64,000 nucleotides of DNA, from the NCBI RefSeq assembly GCF_001636315.1, contig NZ_KV440949.1:5350084-5414083 (forward strand), in the 5' to 3' direction. Below the pieces are notes generated by a model, which made no database searches, was not told the origin of the DNA, and saw only the letters and a program-made list of their open reading frames with translations. This document shows, one piece after another, positions 15,799-23,289 of this stretch. Each line of letters starts with the position of its first letter. Position 1 is the first letter of the stretch. Both the position numbers and the translations under genes were made by a program. This stretch comes from Neobacillus mesonae (GTDB lineage: Bacteria; Bacillota; Bacilli; Bacillales; Cytobacillaceae).

Positions 15799-16527
15799 AT
15801 GATATCAATAACAAATGTACACAAGGCTTTTGGAAATCATAAAGTGCTTGAAAATATTAACCTGGAAGTTTCTAAATCACAAATTTTTGCTCTTATTGGG
15901 CCGAGCGGAGCGGGTAAAAGTACGCTAATCCGCACTATTAATGCTTTAGAGCCGATAAATGAAGGTGAAATTATTGTCGATGGAATTTCCATTCATGATA
16001 AAAAGACGAATATTAACGCAGCGCGTACTGAAATAGGATTTGTGTTCCAATCGTTTAATCTATACCCTTTCCTAACTGCTTTACAGAATGTCACAATCGC
16101 CCCTATCAATGTAAAAAAGATGGATAAAGCTAAGGCAGAAAAAAAGGGAAAGGAACTGCTTTCGATGCTTGGGCTTGGATCTAAGTTCGATTCTTACCCT
16201 TCACAGCTATCCGGCGGTCAGCAGCAAAGGGTGGCGATTGCCCGTGCACTTGCAATGGACCCAAAAGTTATGCTATTTGATGAACCAACATCCGCTCTTG
16301 ATCCGGAAATGATCAATGAGGTGCTGGATGCGATTCGCAGCCTTGCGAAAACTGGGATGACAATGATTGTAGTTACACATGAAATGGGTTTTGCCAAAGA
16401 AATATGTGACCAGATTGTTTTTATGGCAGATGGAAAAATCGTTGAAGTTGCGCCGCCAGACAAGTTTTTCTCAAATCCATCTACAGAACGTGCGAAAGGA
16501 TTTCTATCTAAAGTACTTAATCATTAA
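15799..16527 (+). CDS. polar amino acid-type ABC transporter ATP-binding protein
   Basis: GlnQ/HisP-type ATPase of 242 residues. Walker A is GPSGAGKST (about 34-42), the Q-loop VFQSFNLYPF (about 83), the ABC signature LSGGQQQRVAIARAL (about 136), Walker B VMLFDEPTSALDPE and the H-loop His in VVTHEMGF. It completes the importer between the two guanidine-enzyme paralogues and is followed after 19 bp by the second of them. Confidence 0.95.
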   Translation: MISITNVHKAFGNHKVLENINLEVSKSQIFALIGPSGAGKSTLIRTINALEPINEGEIIVDGISIHDKKTNINAARTEIGFVFQSFNLYPFLTALQNVTIAPINVKKMDKAKAEKKGKELLSMLGLGSKFDSYPSQLSGGQQQRVAIARALAMDPKVMLFDEPTSALDPEMINEVLDAIRSLAKTGMTMIVVTHEMGFAKEICDQIVFMADGKIVEVAPPDKFFSNPSTERAKGFLSKVLNH

Positions 16528-16546
16528 AATTGGGAGGTACATAATA

Positions 16547-17488
16547 ATGGAAGTTAAGGTCCAGGGTGAACGATGGTTCCCTGCTGAAACAAATTTTTCT
16601 GAGGAATTAAAGGACTTATGGGGAAATTGGTATTGTGATTCCGAAGTAGGAACACTAAGATCTGTCCTTTTACACCGTCCTGGCTTGGAAATTGAAGGCA
16701 TTAATGAGGAAAATTTCGCTGATTTCCGCTTTCGTGCACCAATGAACCCTGTTCGGGCGCGCAGGCAGCAAGATGCCTTGGCGGATCTGTTCCGTTTAAA
16801 TGGTGTAGAAGTTCATTATGTAGAAGGTCAGCGAACGGATCGCCCTAATGCTTTATATATGAGGGATTTAATGTTTATGACACCAGAAGGAGCCATTATT
16901 TGCCGCCCCGCTATTCCGGCGAGACGCGGAGAAGAAAAAGCCGTAGCCAGAACATTGGCGTCCCTTGGCGTCCCTATTATCAAAACGATTAATGGTGACG
17001 GCTACTTTGAAGGTGCCTGTGCCATGTGGGTAAATCGCGAAACGGTCGTTATCGGGACAGGCAGCCGCTCAAACGAGTCAGGTGCCATTCAAGTGGAACG
17101 GGAGCTTAGAAATATTGGTGTGAAAAATATCATAATGACTCAAATCCCCTATGGATCAATCCATCTTGATGGTTATATGAATATGATTGATGTTAATAAA
17201 CTGGTTATTTTTCCTTGGCATACAACCTATGATTGCATGAAACAATTACTTGATCTAGGTATTGAATTAATCGAACTCCCATTTATTGATGAACTAAAAC
17301 AAGGAATGAGTTTAAACTTTATTGCTTTATCTCCAGGTAAAATTGTTATGCCATCAGGTAATGAAAAATCAAAGAATTTGTTTATAGAACATGGGGTCGA
17401 AGTGATTGAGATTGAGATGGACGAAATTATAAATGGCTGGGGTGCCATTCATTGTATGACGGCATTTTTAAATCGAGATCCAGTATAA
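16547..17488 (+). CDS. guanidine-modifying enzyme superfamily, paralogue 2
   Basis: A 313-residue paralogue of the enzyme at 13283, colinear throughout with identical N-terminal (QGERWFP) and C-terminal (GWGAIHCMTAFLNRDPV) blocks. Conserved residues are Asp107 (YMRD), FEGAC at 154-158, His206 and Asp208 (IHLDG) and Cys303. It starts at an ATG 8 bases after GGGAGG; the longer open frame from 16379 overlaps the ATPase gene and is not used. Two intact, diverged copies around a transporter suggest either two related substrates, two steps, or a hetero-oligomer. It is last in the operon, before a strong terminator. Confidence 0.88.
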   Translation: MEVKVQGERWFPAETNFSEELKDLWGNWYCDSEVGTLRSVLLHRPGLEIEGINEENFADFRFRAPMNPVRARRQQDALADLFRLNGVEVHYVEGQRTDRPNALYMRDLMFMTPEGAIICRPAIPARRGEEKAVARTLASLGVPIIKTINGDGYFEGACAMWVNRETVVIGTGSRSNESGAIQVERELRNIGVKNIIMTQIPYGSIHLDGYMNMIDVNKLVIFPWHTTYDCMKQLLDLGIELIELPFIDELKQGMSLNFIALSPGKIVMPSGNEKSKNLFIEHGVEVIEIEMDEIINGWGAIHCMTAFLNRDPV

Positions 17489-17518
17489 AAGGACCGGGCT
17501 TTGCGCCCGATCCTTTTT
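17487..17518 (+). terminator. terminator of the guanidine-enzyme/ABC operon
   Basis: Stem GGACCGGGC / GCCCGATCC with one internal mismatch and a 5-base loop, flanked by AAAA and T6, starting at the stop codon of paralogue 2. Confidence 0.88.
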
Positions 17519-17558
17519 TGTTAATGGTAAATAATTTATAACATATCCAATCATTCCA

Positions 17559-18041
17559 CTAAACTCTTCTAAACCCCTCTTCCACCAAAAAGATCTCAGC
17601 CTCTTCCCTGGTGTCAAAGGTTTCCTCAAGATTTAATCCGAAATAAATATTCCATATTTCATCTTCATTTACTAACAGCAGTACTTCATTGGATTCATTG
17701 GTCCAACGTTCTTCAAGGCTGTCACCGATAATCACTTCCTCTTCGGTAGACCTTGAATTTTCCACTGCAGACAAACTGTTGATGGATTCCCTAAGGATTT
17801 GTTGTAACTCCTTAGCGGAAAAATCACGGATGTTCACCATCCCTTTTTGATCGGTCTCATAATTCGTCAAGCGCCCGGCGTAGACGAATCCATTTCCGTT
17901 TGGATGGAGATGATATACTACATTTTTCTTATCAAATGCACTGTCGTTATATTGAAAATTAACCCTTCCTAAAGAAACATCCACTCTCTCCAGTTCGAAA
18001 AATTCTTCAATTATCGCTAGTTTTTCTTCGAATGTTAACAT
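17559..18041 (-). CDS. hypothetical protein, acidic
   Basis: A 160-residue acidic cytoplasmic protein of unknown function. GGAGG lies 5 bases before the chosen ATG; an in-frame ATG four codons earlier has no such site. The sequence has a hydrophobic/beta middle (VVYHLHPNGNGFVYAGRL), an acidic spacer (STEEEVIIGDSLEERW) and an end rich in Glu (EAEIFLVEEGF). The C-terminal pattern resembles small Bacillus proteins induced in development, but no family can be named. A broken small membrane-protein gene lies 17 bp upstream on the same strand. Confidence 0.6.
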   Translation of the reverse strand: MLTFEEKLAIIEEFFELERVDVSLGRVNFQYNDSAFDKKNVVYHLHPNGNGFVYAGRLTNYETDQKGMVNIRDFSAKELQQILRESINSLSAVENSRSTEEEVIIGDSLEERWTNESNEVLLLVNEDEIWNIYFGLNLEETFDTREEAEIFLVEEGFRRV

Positions 18042-18058
18042 GTTTTCCTCCAATAACT

Positions 18059-18242
18059 TTACCAGGTTCCTAGAATTTTTTTATGAACAAAATAAACAGC
18101 AATCCAAATGCTCAAAACCATTGATTTTCCAGGAATGAACGCGAACTCACTAAATAGCAGACAAACGATAATGGCCAGGATGTTGGAACCTATGCCAGCA
18201 TAAACAAGTGATCGAATAAATACGGGGCTAAAGATCTTCCAT
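18059..18242 (-). pseudogene. small two-helix membrane protein gene with apparent frameshift at its start
   Basis: An open frame of about 58 codons after the frameshift encodes a credible small membrane protein: a first hydrophobic segment around GIGSNILAIIVCLLF and a second around MVLSIWIAVYFV, ending in HKKILGTW and a stop at 18059. The frame has no start codon. The only ATG (18240-18242) with a proper AAAGGAG site is one base out of frame and meets a stop after four codons. Deleting one base in ATGGAAG would join start and body. This points to a recent frameshift or a sequencing error. Confidence 0.55.
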
Positions 18243-18411
18243 TCACTCCTTTCAACTCATGGTTTAAACAATTGGTTTGAAAAATTATACCATATTTTGA
18301 ATTCACATTACTTATTTAACCTAAAAAATGCCTCGCTCCACAATTTTTTCACTGACTTTCTACGTTTCATGATATGATTACGTTATATTCAAACTATTTA
18401 GGAGTGAAATC

Positions 18412-18666
18412 ATGAGCGTACATAAAGACTTAATTCAGCATGCGGCAAATCAAAATAAAGAATATCAAAATTTTCTACAGCTGGACCAACAACGAGAAAG
18501 CTTTATTGAAGAAGCAATCCAATTGTGCAAAGAAGGGAAACCTTTTACCACCGATAAAATCAACGATGTCACTAAAAAAATCAATAACATCAAACTAAGA
18601 TTTATTCCCGAACGAAAAATCGTCACCACTGACATGGTCCGCGAATATGTATCAAGAAAAGCTTAG
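18412..18666 (+). CDS. small conserved-looking protein (YpbS/DUF2533-like)
   Basis: An 84-residue helical, charged cytoplasmic protein (MSVHKDLIQHA start, EYVSRKA end) with GGAGTG before the ATG and its own promoter-like upstream TATAAT-type sequence region. The length and N-terminus are reminiscent of the Bacillus YpbS (DUF2533) family; this is from memory of the family and is uncertain. Function unknown. Confidence 0.65.
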   Translation: MSVHKDLIQHAANQNKEYQNFLQLDQQRESFIEEAIQLCKEGKPFTTDKINDVTKKINNIKLRFIPERKIVTTDMVREYVSRKA

Positions 18667-18675
18667 GAAGAATAC

Positions 18676-18722
18676 GGACAGTTCTTCTTTTTCATCAAAC
18701 TCATGAAAAGTGAGAACTGTCC
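18676..18722. repeat. dispersed palindromic element, copy 1
   Basis: Arms GGACAGTTCT and AGAACTGTCC enclosing about 27 bases that include TTTTTCAT/ATGAAAA pairing. It lies between convergent genes, 9 bases after one stop and 8 before the other, so it can act as a terminator. Confidence 0.8.
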
Positions 18723-18729
18723 TCATCTT

Positions 18730-19293
18730 TCATGGTTTCTGGCAAAAGATTGTTTGCCTTCCCTCTTGTTCGTTTTCTTCAAAATAGTGAATGGTCCAAT
18801 CAGCGAATTCAGTTTGTAATTCTTTAGGCTGAAGCTTGTATTGATTAGAAACTCCCTTTCCTTCCTTCTCGGGAGTAAGGTAATAAGTCTCCATGAAAAA
18901 ATAACCGTTTTCTTTTATGACGCTTTTTACAATTGGAAATAAGGCGCGATCAAGGTAATAGGTTATGACCACTATGTCAAAGGATTGATCCTTCCAATTT
19001 AGTTTATTCAATTTTGTTAAATCATATATCCTTGTATCGATAGGGAGCTGTTTTTTTTCAGCCTGTTCTTGAACATATTTGATAGCAACGTCTGATATAT
19101 CAATTGCTTGAACATGAAAGTTATGTTCAGCAAGTAAAATACTGTTACCACCCAGGCCGCAAGCGATATCGAGTGCTGTTCCGCCGCTGAAAAAAGAGAC
19201 CCTATCCTTTAATCTACGGTTAGGCTCCGGTTCCACTGGTTCATCATTCAATCGTTTATTATATTTCTCATTCCATTTAGTTTTATCATCCAT
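18730..19293 (-). CDS. class I SAM-dependent methyltransferase
   Basis: A 187-residue Rossmann methyltransferase of the TehB-like small type. Motif I ALDIACGLGGNS is near residues 38-50, followed by the acidic end of beta-2 (VQAIDIS) and motif IV-like DIVVITYYLDR. The N-terminus (WNEKYNKRLNDEPVEPEPN) is typical of the group. Monocistronic; substrate unknown. Confidence 0.8.
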   Translation of the reverse strand: MDDKTKWNEKYNKRLNDEPVEPEPNRRLKDRVSFFSGGTALDIACGLGGNSILLAEHNFHVQAIDISDVAIKYVQEQAEKKQLPIDTRIYDLTKLNKLNWKDQSFDIVVITYYLDRALFPIVKSVIKENGYFFMETYYLTPEKEGKGVSNQYKLQPKELQTEFADWTIHYFEENEQEGRQTIFCQKP

Positions 19294-19519
19294 CCAAAAG
19301 CTCCCCAGTCAAAAGTTTTCTTTTATTTATAGCGTAAACAATTCCCTAATCTAATTCAAATTTTCCGGTAAAAACGCCTAAATAAGCATTTTATCACTTG
19401 CGAACAAACGTTCCTTGTTTTATAATTGAAATAGCGGTAATAATAGGAAATGCTGCTAAAAAAATAGGTAGCAATTTTCACGATTATCGTATAAATTTTT
19501 TTCATAAGGAGCGATTTTG

Positions 19520-19942
19520 ATGACTGTACGTTTGGTCCCCTATTTAGTAATGGATGGTAATGCTAATGAAGCTATTGAATTTTATGAAAAAGCTTTAGAT
19601 GCTCAAGTTCTCTTCAAACAAACCTTCGGGGAAATGCCAGAAAACCCTGAATACCCGCTTCCTGAGAATACCAAAAACCTGATCAGCCACGCAACAATCA
19701 AAGTGGGTGAAACAGAACTAATGTTTTCCGATGCTTTCCCTGGACAGGCACATCAAATCGGTACAAACGTAACCATCTGTATCTCCACTGACGATGCAGA
19801 AAAGGCACAAAAATATTTTGATGGGTTACAAGACGGTGGTAGAGTAGAGATGCCGCTCCAAGAAACCTTCTTCAGCCCGGCTTATGGTAGTGTAATTGAT
19901 AAATTTGGTGTGTTTTTTCAGATTTTCACAGAAGGAAAATAA
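19520..19942 (+). CDS. VOC-family (PhnB/glyoxalase-like) protein
   Basis: A 140-residue protein with the tandem beta-alpha-beta-beta-beta fold of the vicinal-oxygen-chelate family, of the PhnB-like subgroup (RLVPYLVMDGNANEAIEFYEKAL at the start, shown here in part, and DKFGVFFQIF at the end). The ATG at 19520 follows AAGGAG by 8 bases; the in-frame TTG just before it is not needed. The enzymatic activity of this subgroup is mostly unknown. Confidence 0.85.
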   Translation: MTVRLVPYLVMDGNANEAIEFYEKALDAQVLFKQTFGEMPENPEYPLPENTKNLISHATIKVGETELMFSDAFPGQAHQIGTNVTICISTDDAEKAQKYFDGLQDGGRVEMPLQETFFSPAYGSVIDKFGVFFQIFTEGK

Positions 19943-19950
19943 CATGAAAA

Positions 19951-19990
19951 AAAAGGCTCTAGCCGATTCATTAACGGCAGAGCCTTTTTT
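19951..19990. terminator. bidirectional terminator
   Basis: AAAAGGCTCT and AGAGCCTTTT with inner GCCG/CGGC pairing, A-run before and T6 after, between the convergent VOC gene and the 3-hydroxybutyrate dehydrogenase gene. Confidence 0.88.
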
Positions 19991-20016
19991 AACTTTATGG
20001 TAATTTTGTAACAAAT

Positions 20017-20793
20017 TTATTGTGCTGTATATCCGCCATCAATCACAACTGCCTGTCCTGTTACACTTTTCGCCTTATCGCTTGCTAGGAAAAGAGCATA
20101 ATCAGCAATTTCACTAACATCCAGCAATCGTTTTTGCGGAACTAATGGAAGCAGTACTTCTGCTAAGACATCTTCTACAGGAACATTACGGGTTTTCGCT
20201 AAATCTGCCATCTGTCCGCGGACAAGTGGTGTGTCAACATAGCCCGGACATAAGGCATTAACGGTAATACCATGCTCTGCCCCTTCCAAGGCAGCCACTT
20301 TTGTTAAACCAATCACACCATGTTTCGCACTATTATAGGCTGCTTTGCCGGCAAATCCGATCAAACCATTAATCGAAGCAATATTAATAATCCGGCCATA
20401 ACCTTGTTCCTTCATAATTGGGAAAACTGCCTTTGTTAGAATGAAAGGAGCGATCAGCATAATTTTATGCATTAAAACAAACTTCTCTGTTGGAAAATCC
20501 TCGATCGGTGATACATATTGTAAACCGGCATTGTTGATCACAATATCGACGGAGCCGTAAGTTTCTTTCGCTACTTTTACTAGGTTTTGAAGATCCTCCT
20601 CTGACGTTACATCGGCTTTAATCCCGATAGACTCAAATCCTAATTTTTTTAGAGATTCAGCAGATTCTTTTACCATTCCTTCATTAATATCAGAAAGTAC
20701 CACTTTTGCTCCATTTTCAGCAAAATGCTTGCCAATTTCAAATCCAATACCCCGTCCAGAACCAGTAATAATGACAACTTTGTTTTCAACCAT
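20017..20793 (-). CDS. 3-hydroxybutyrate dehydrogenase (SDR family)
   Basis: Short-chain dehydrogenase of 258 residues converting 3-hydroxybutyrate to acetoacetate with NAD. The cofactor motif TGSGRGIG is at residues 10-17, NNAG at about 87, the catalytic Ser in ASINGLIGF, and YNSAKHG (YxxxK). The C-terminal PLVPQKRLLDVSEIA pattern fits 3-hydroxybutyrate dehydrogenases such as YxjF of Bacillus subtilis. It follows the GntP permease gene by 23 bp in one operon. The CoA-transferase genes that accompany this pair in B. subtilis are absent here. Confidence 0.87.
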   Translation of the reverse strand: MVENKVVIITGSGRGIGFEIGKHFAENGAKVVLSDINEGMVKESAESLKKLGFESIGIKADVTSEEDLQNLVKVAKETYGSVDIVINNAGLQYVSPIEDFPTEKFVLMHKIMLIAPFILTKAVFPIMKEQGYGRIINIASINGLIGFAGKAAYNSAKHGVIGLTKVAALEGAEHGITVNALCPGYVDTPLVRGQMADLAKTRNVPVEDVLAEVLLPLVPQKRLLDVSEIADYALFLASDKAKSVTGQAVVIDGGYTAQ

Positions 20794-20816
20794 GATAAAA
20801 TTTCCTCCCTCAATAA

Positions 20817-22103
20817 TTAAACTAATCCGATTGCACCCAATATAATACCGATAATCAATGCAATCGTTGGAATAAGAAACGCAACGACAAACACGTCTTT
20901 GTAAGTTTCTTTATGACTTAAACCTGTTACCGCTAAAAGAGTTAATAACGCACCATTATTTGGAAAAATTGAAGCACCTGAAGCAACGGCAGCAATTCTA
21001 TGAAGAGCATCAGGGCTAAGCCCCGTCACCTGTGCTACATGGTAAAAGGTTTTACCAAGAGTAGTAAGTGCAATACCCATGCCTCCAGAGGCTGATCCGG
21101 TAATGATAGCCATGATTTGTACCGAGAGAGCCTCAGCAACTAGCGGATTGCTGGACACATGAAGCAGCCAAGAAGTAATATGATCAAATGCAGGTACTAT
21201 AGCGATAACCGCACCAAACCCAACAGCGGCACTGGTATTTAAAATTGCCATGACAGAGCCTTTTCCACCCTCATTAATGGATGAAATAAATTTGCTATAA
21301 TGCTTGAAATGAATGACCATAATACTTATAATACCTAGCAACAAAGCATAGATCGCTTGCAATTTTACAATATTCAACAAGACCACAACAACTAAAAGAG
21401 GAATTAAAGAAAGCAGCCAATTCGGCGTTTCTTCCTCGTCCGTTTGAGCTAGAATAGATGTATGAGTTGGTTCGCTATAGACATCATTTTTTTCGGTAAA
21501 TTTCTTTGCTCTGAATGCAAGCCATAAATATCCGCAAACAGCCATGACTATGGTAGTTACGATGCCGATAATAACACCAGATGTTGGTGATGTGTGAAAA
21601 TATTGCATCGGAATCAAGTTTTGAATTTGCGGTGTTCCTGGCATAGACGTCATGGTAAACGTAAAGGCGCCAAGTGCAAAAGTTGGCACAAGCAGCTTTC
21701 TGGTCACATTTGCTTCTCTGAATAATTCAAGTGCAATCGGATAGATGGCAAACACAACGACAAATAAGCTGACCCCGCCATATGTTAATAACGCGGAAGC
21801 AATTAATACCCCTAGAATGGCTCGTTTTTTTCCGATTAATTGTGTTACCTTTTTAGCAACGGACCGAGCTGATCCGGTATCTTCCATCAGTTTACCAAAA
21901 ACAGCACCTAATAAGAAAATAGGAAACCAATTCTTAACAAATCCTACTAGCCCTTCCATGTAGGTTCCGGTGTACGTGTCAAAAACATTCAAACCACTCA
22001 ATATGGCAACCACTCCAGCAGCAAGCGGGGCTACCCAAATAATCGACCATCCAAGATAAGCTAACGACATTAACAATACTAAACCTACAATTATACTTAA
22101 CAC
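20817..22103 (-). CDS. GntP-family permease (probable 3-hydroxybutyrate/hydroxy-acid uptake)
   Basis: Inner-membrane transporter of 428 residues with about 12 hydrophobic segments and the GntP-type signature region (GSASGGMGIALTTLG, about 330). Pairing with 3-hydroxybutyrate dehydrogenase and a divergent LysR regulator matches the Bacillus YxjC arrangement and points to uptake of 3-hydroxybutyrate or a similar acid (inference). Confidence 0.87.
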   Translation of the reverse strand: MLSIIVGLVLLMSLAYLGWSIIWVAPLAAGVVAILSGLNVFDTYTGTYMEGLVGFVKNWFPIFLLGAVFGKLMEDTGSARSVAKKVTQLIGKKRAILGVLIASALLTYGGVSLFVVVFAIYPIALELFREANVTRKLLVPTFALGAFTFTMTSMPGTPQIQNLIPMQYFHTSPTSGVIIGIVTTIVMAVCGYLWLAFRAKKFTEKNDVYSEPTHTSILAQTDEEETPNWLLSLIPLLVVVVLLNIVKLQAIYALLLGIISIMVIHFKHYSKFISSINEGGKGSVMAILNTSAAVGFGAVIAIVPAFDHITSWLLHVSSNPLVAEALSVQIMAIITGSASGGMGIALTTLGKTFYHVAQVTGLSPDALHRIAAVASGASIFPNNGALLTLLAVTGLSHKETYKDVFVVAFLIPTIALIIGIILGAIGLV

Positions 22104-22354
22104 TCTTATTCACCTCTTTTCATATGTAAAAAGTTTTAATCACCTATGAACGTCTAGTTAAATTATTTTTTCAATATAATTTATGGATCTATCAATCATA
22201 GAATCAAAAAAAATGATATAATTTTCACCGCTCCTTCATTGGTTATAAGCGCCTCAAATACTTTCCTATAATAGTTTACATCCGCTTGATTTATATGTAA
22301 AATGAATAAAAATCATTAATACTATGCTTATATAGAATAAATAAGGTGGTTAAG

Positions 22355-23230
22355 ATGGAGTTACGAGACTTAAAATCATTTATGGAAGTAGCAGATTATA
22401 AGAGCTTCACGAATGCAGCAGCACATTCTTATTTAACCCAGCCTTCGTTAAGTAAAGCTGTCAAAAAGTTAGAGGAAGAACTTGATGTGGAGCTGTTTGA
22501 CCGCTCTACAAGGCATCTGCGCTTAACCGATGCCGGGAGAATCGTGTATCAGCAGAGCCAAAAAGCGCTTGCTGCCTTATCAGAGTTAAATGTCTTATTG
22601 GATGAACTCAGGGACATCGCCGCCGGTGAAATTAAATTCGGTATTCCCCCGCTCATTGGTACGTTATTTTTTCCGCAAATCGCCCAACAATTTAACGAAA
22701 AATATCCGAAAGTCACCTTGGAGTTAGTTGAATTAGGAGCTAAAGTTGTCGGAAGGCTGATCGATGAGGCAAAGATTGACATTGGGATTGTGGTCCTCCC
22801 TGCCGATCAAGAAATGTTTCATGTTTTCCCTTTTTTTCAAGAGGAATTTGTTTTATTTATACATGAAGACCACAAACTGGCTCAAAAACAGTCCGTTTCA
22901 TTAAAAGAGTTAGAAGATGAAAGTTTCATTTTATTTTCCGAGGATTTTGCCTTGCATGATTACATTATCCATGCCTGTAAGAGTGAAGGATTCACACCAA
23001 AAATCTCCTACCAAAGCTCACAATGGGACCTTATTTTGGAGCTTGTTTCAGCAAAACTTGGCATCGCCCTACTGCCCAAATTGATCTATCAAAAACAAAG
23101 CAACAAAAACATAAAAATCGTCCGCTTAATAAATCCAACCTTATACTGGAAGCTTGGTATCATCACCAAAAAAGGCGCCTACCACTCCTTCGCCCTAAGA
23201 GAATTATTAAAAATGCTAGAGAATGATTGA
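22355..23230 (+). CDS. LysR-family transcriptional regulator
   Basis: A 291-residue LysR regulator. The N-terminal winged HTH is clear (FTNAAAHSYLTQPSLSKAVKKLEEEL, in part residues 18-36), followed by a periplasmic-binding-type effector domain from about residue 90. The ATG at 22355 follows GGTGG by 5 bases; the GTG nine bases earlier is less likely. It is divergent from the GntP/3-hydroxybutyrate dehydrogenase operon across 251 bp and probably regulates it. Confidence 0.88.
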   Translation: MELRDLKSFMEVADYKSFTNAAAHSYLTQPSLSKAVKKLEEELDVELFDRSTRHLRLTDAGRIVYQQSQKALAALSELNVLLDELRDIAAGEIKFGIPPLIGTLFFPQIAQQFNEKYPKVTLELVELGAKVVGRLIDEAKIDIGIVVLPADQEMFHVFPFFQEEFVLFIHEDHKLAQKQSVSLKELEDESFILFSEDFALHDYIIHACKSEGFTPKISYQSSQWDLILELVSAKLGIALLPKLIYQKQSNKNIKIVRLINPTLYWKLGIITKKGAYHSFALRELLKMLEND

Positions 23231-23235
23231 AATAA

Positions 23236-23281
23236 GGGACAGTACTTCTGCTTCTTAAAAAGAAGCAAGAGAACTGTCCCC
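23236..23281. repeat. dispersed palindromic element, copy 2
   Basis: GGGACAGTACTTCTGCTTCTT pairs, with a single mismatch area, with AAGAAGCAAGAGAACTGTCCC around three A bases (arms given in part: GGGACAGT / ACTGTCCC and GCTTCTT / AAGAAGC). It separates the convergent LysR and EmrB genes and is the most complete hairpin of the family. Confidence 0.85.
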
Positions 23282-23289
23282 ATGTTTGA

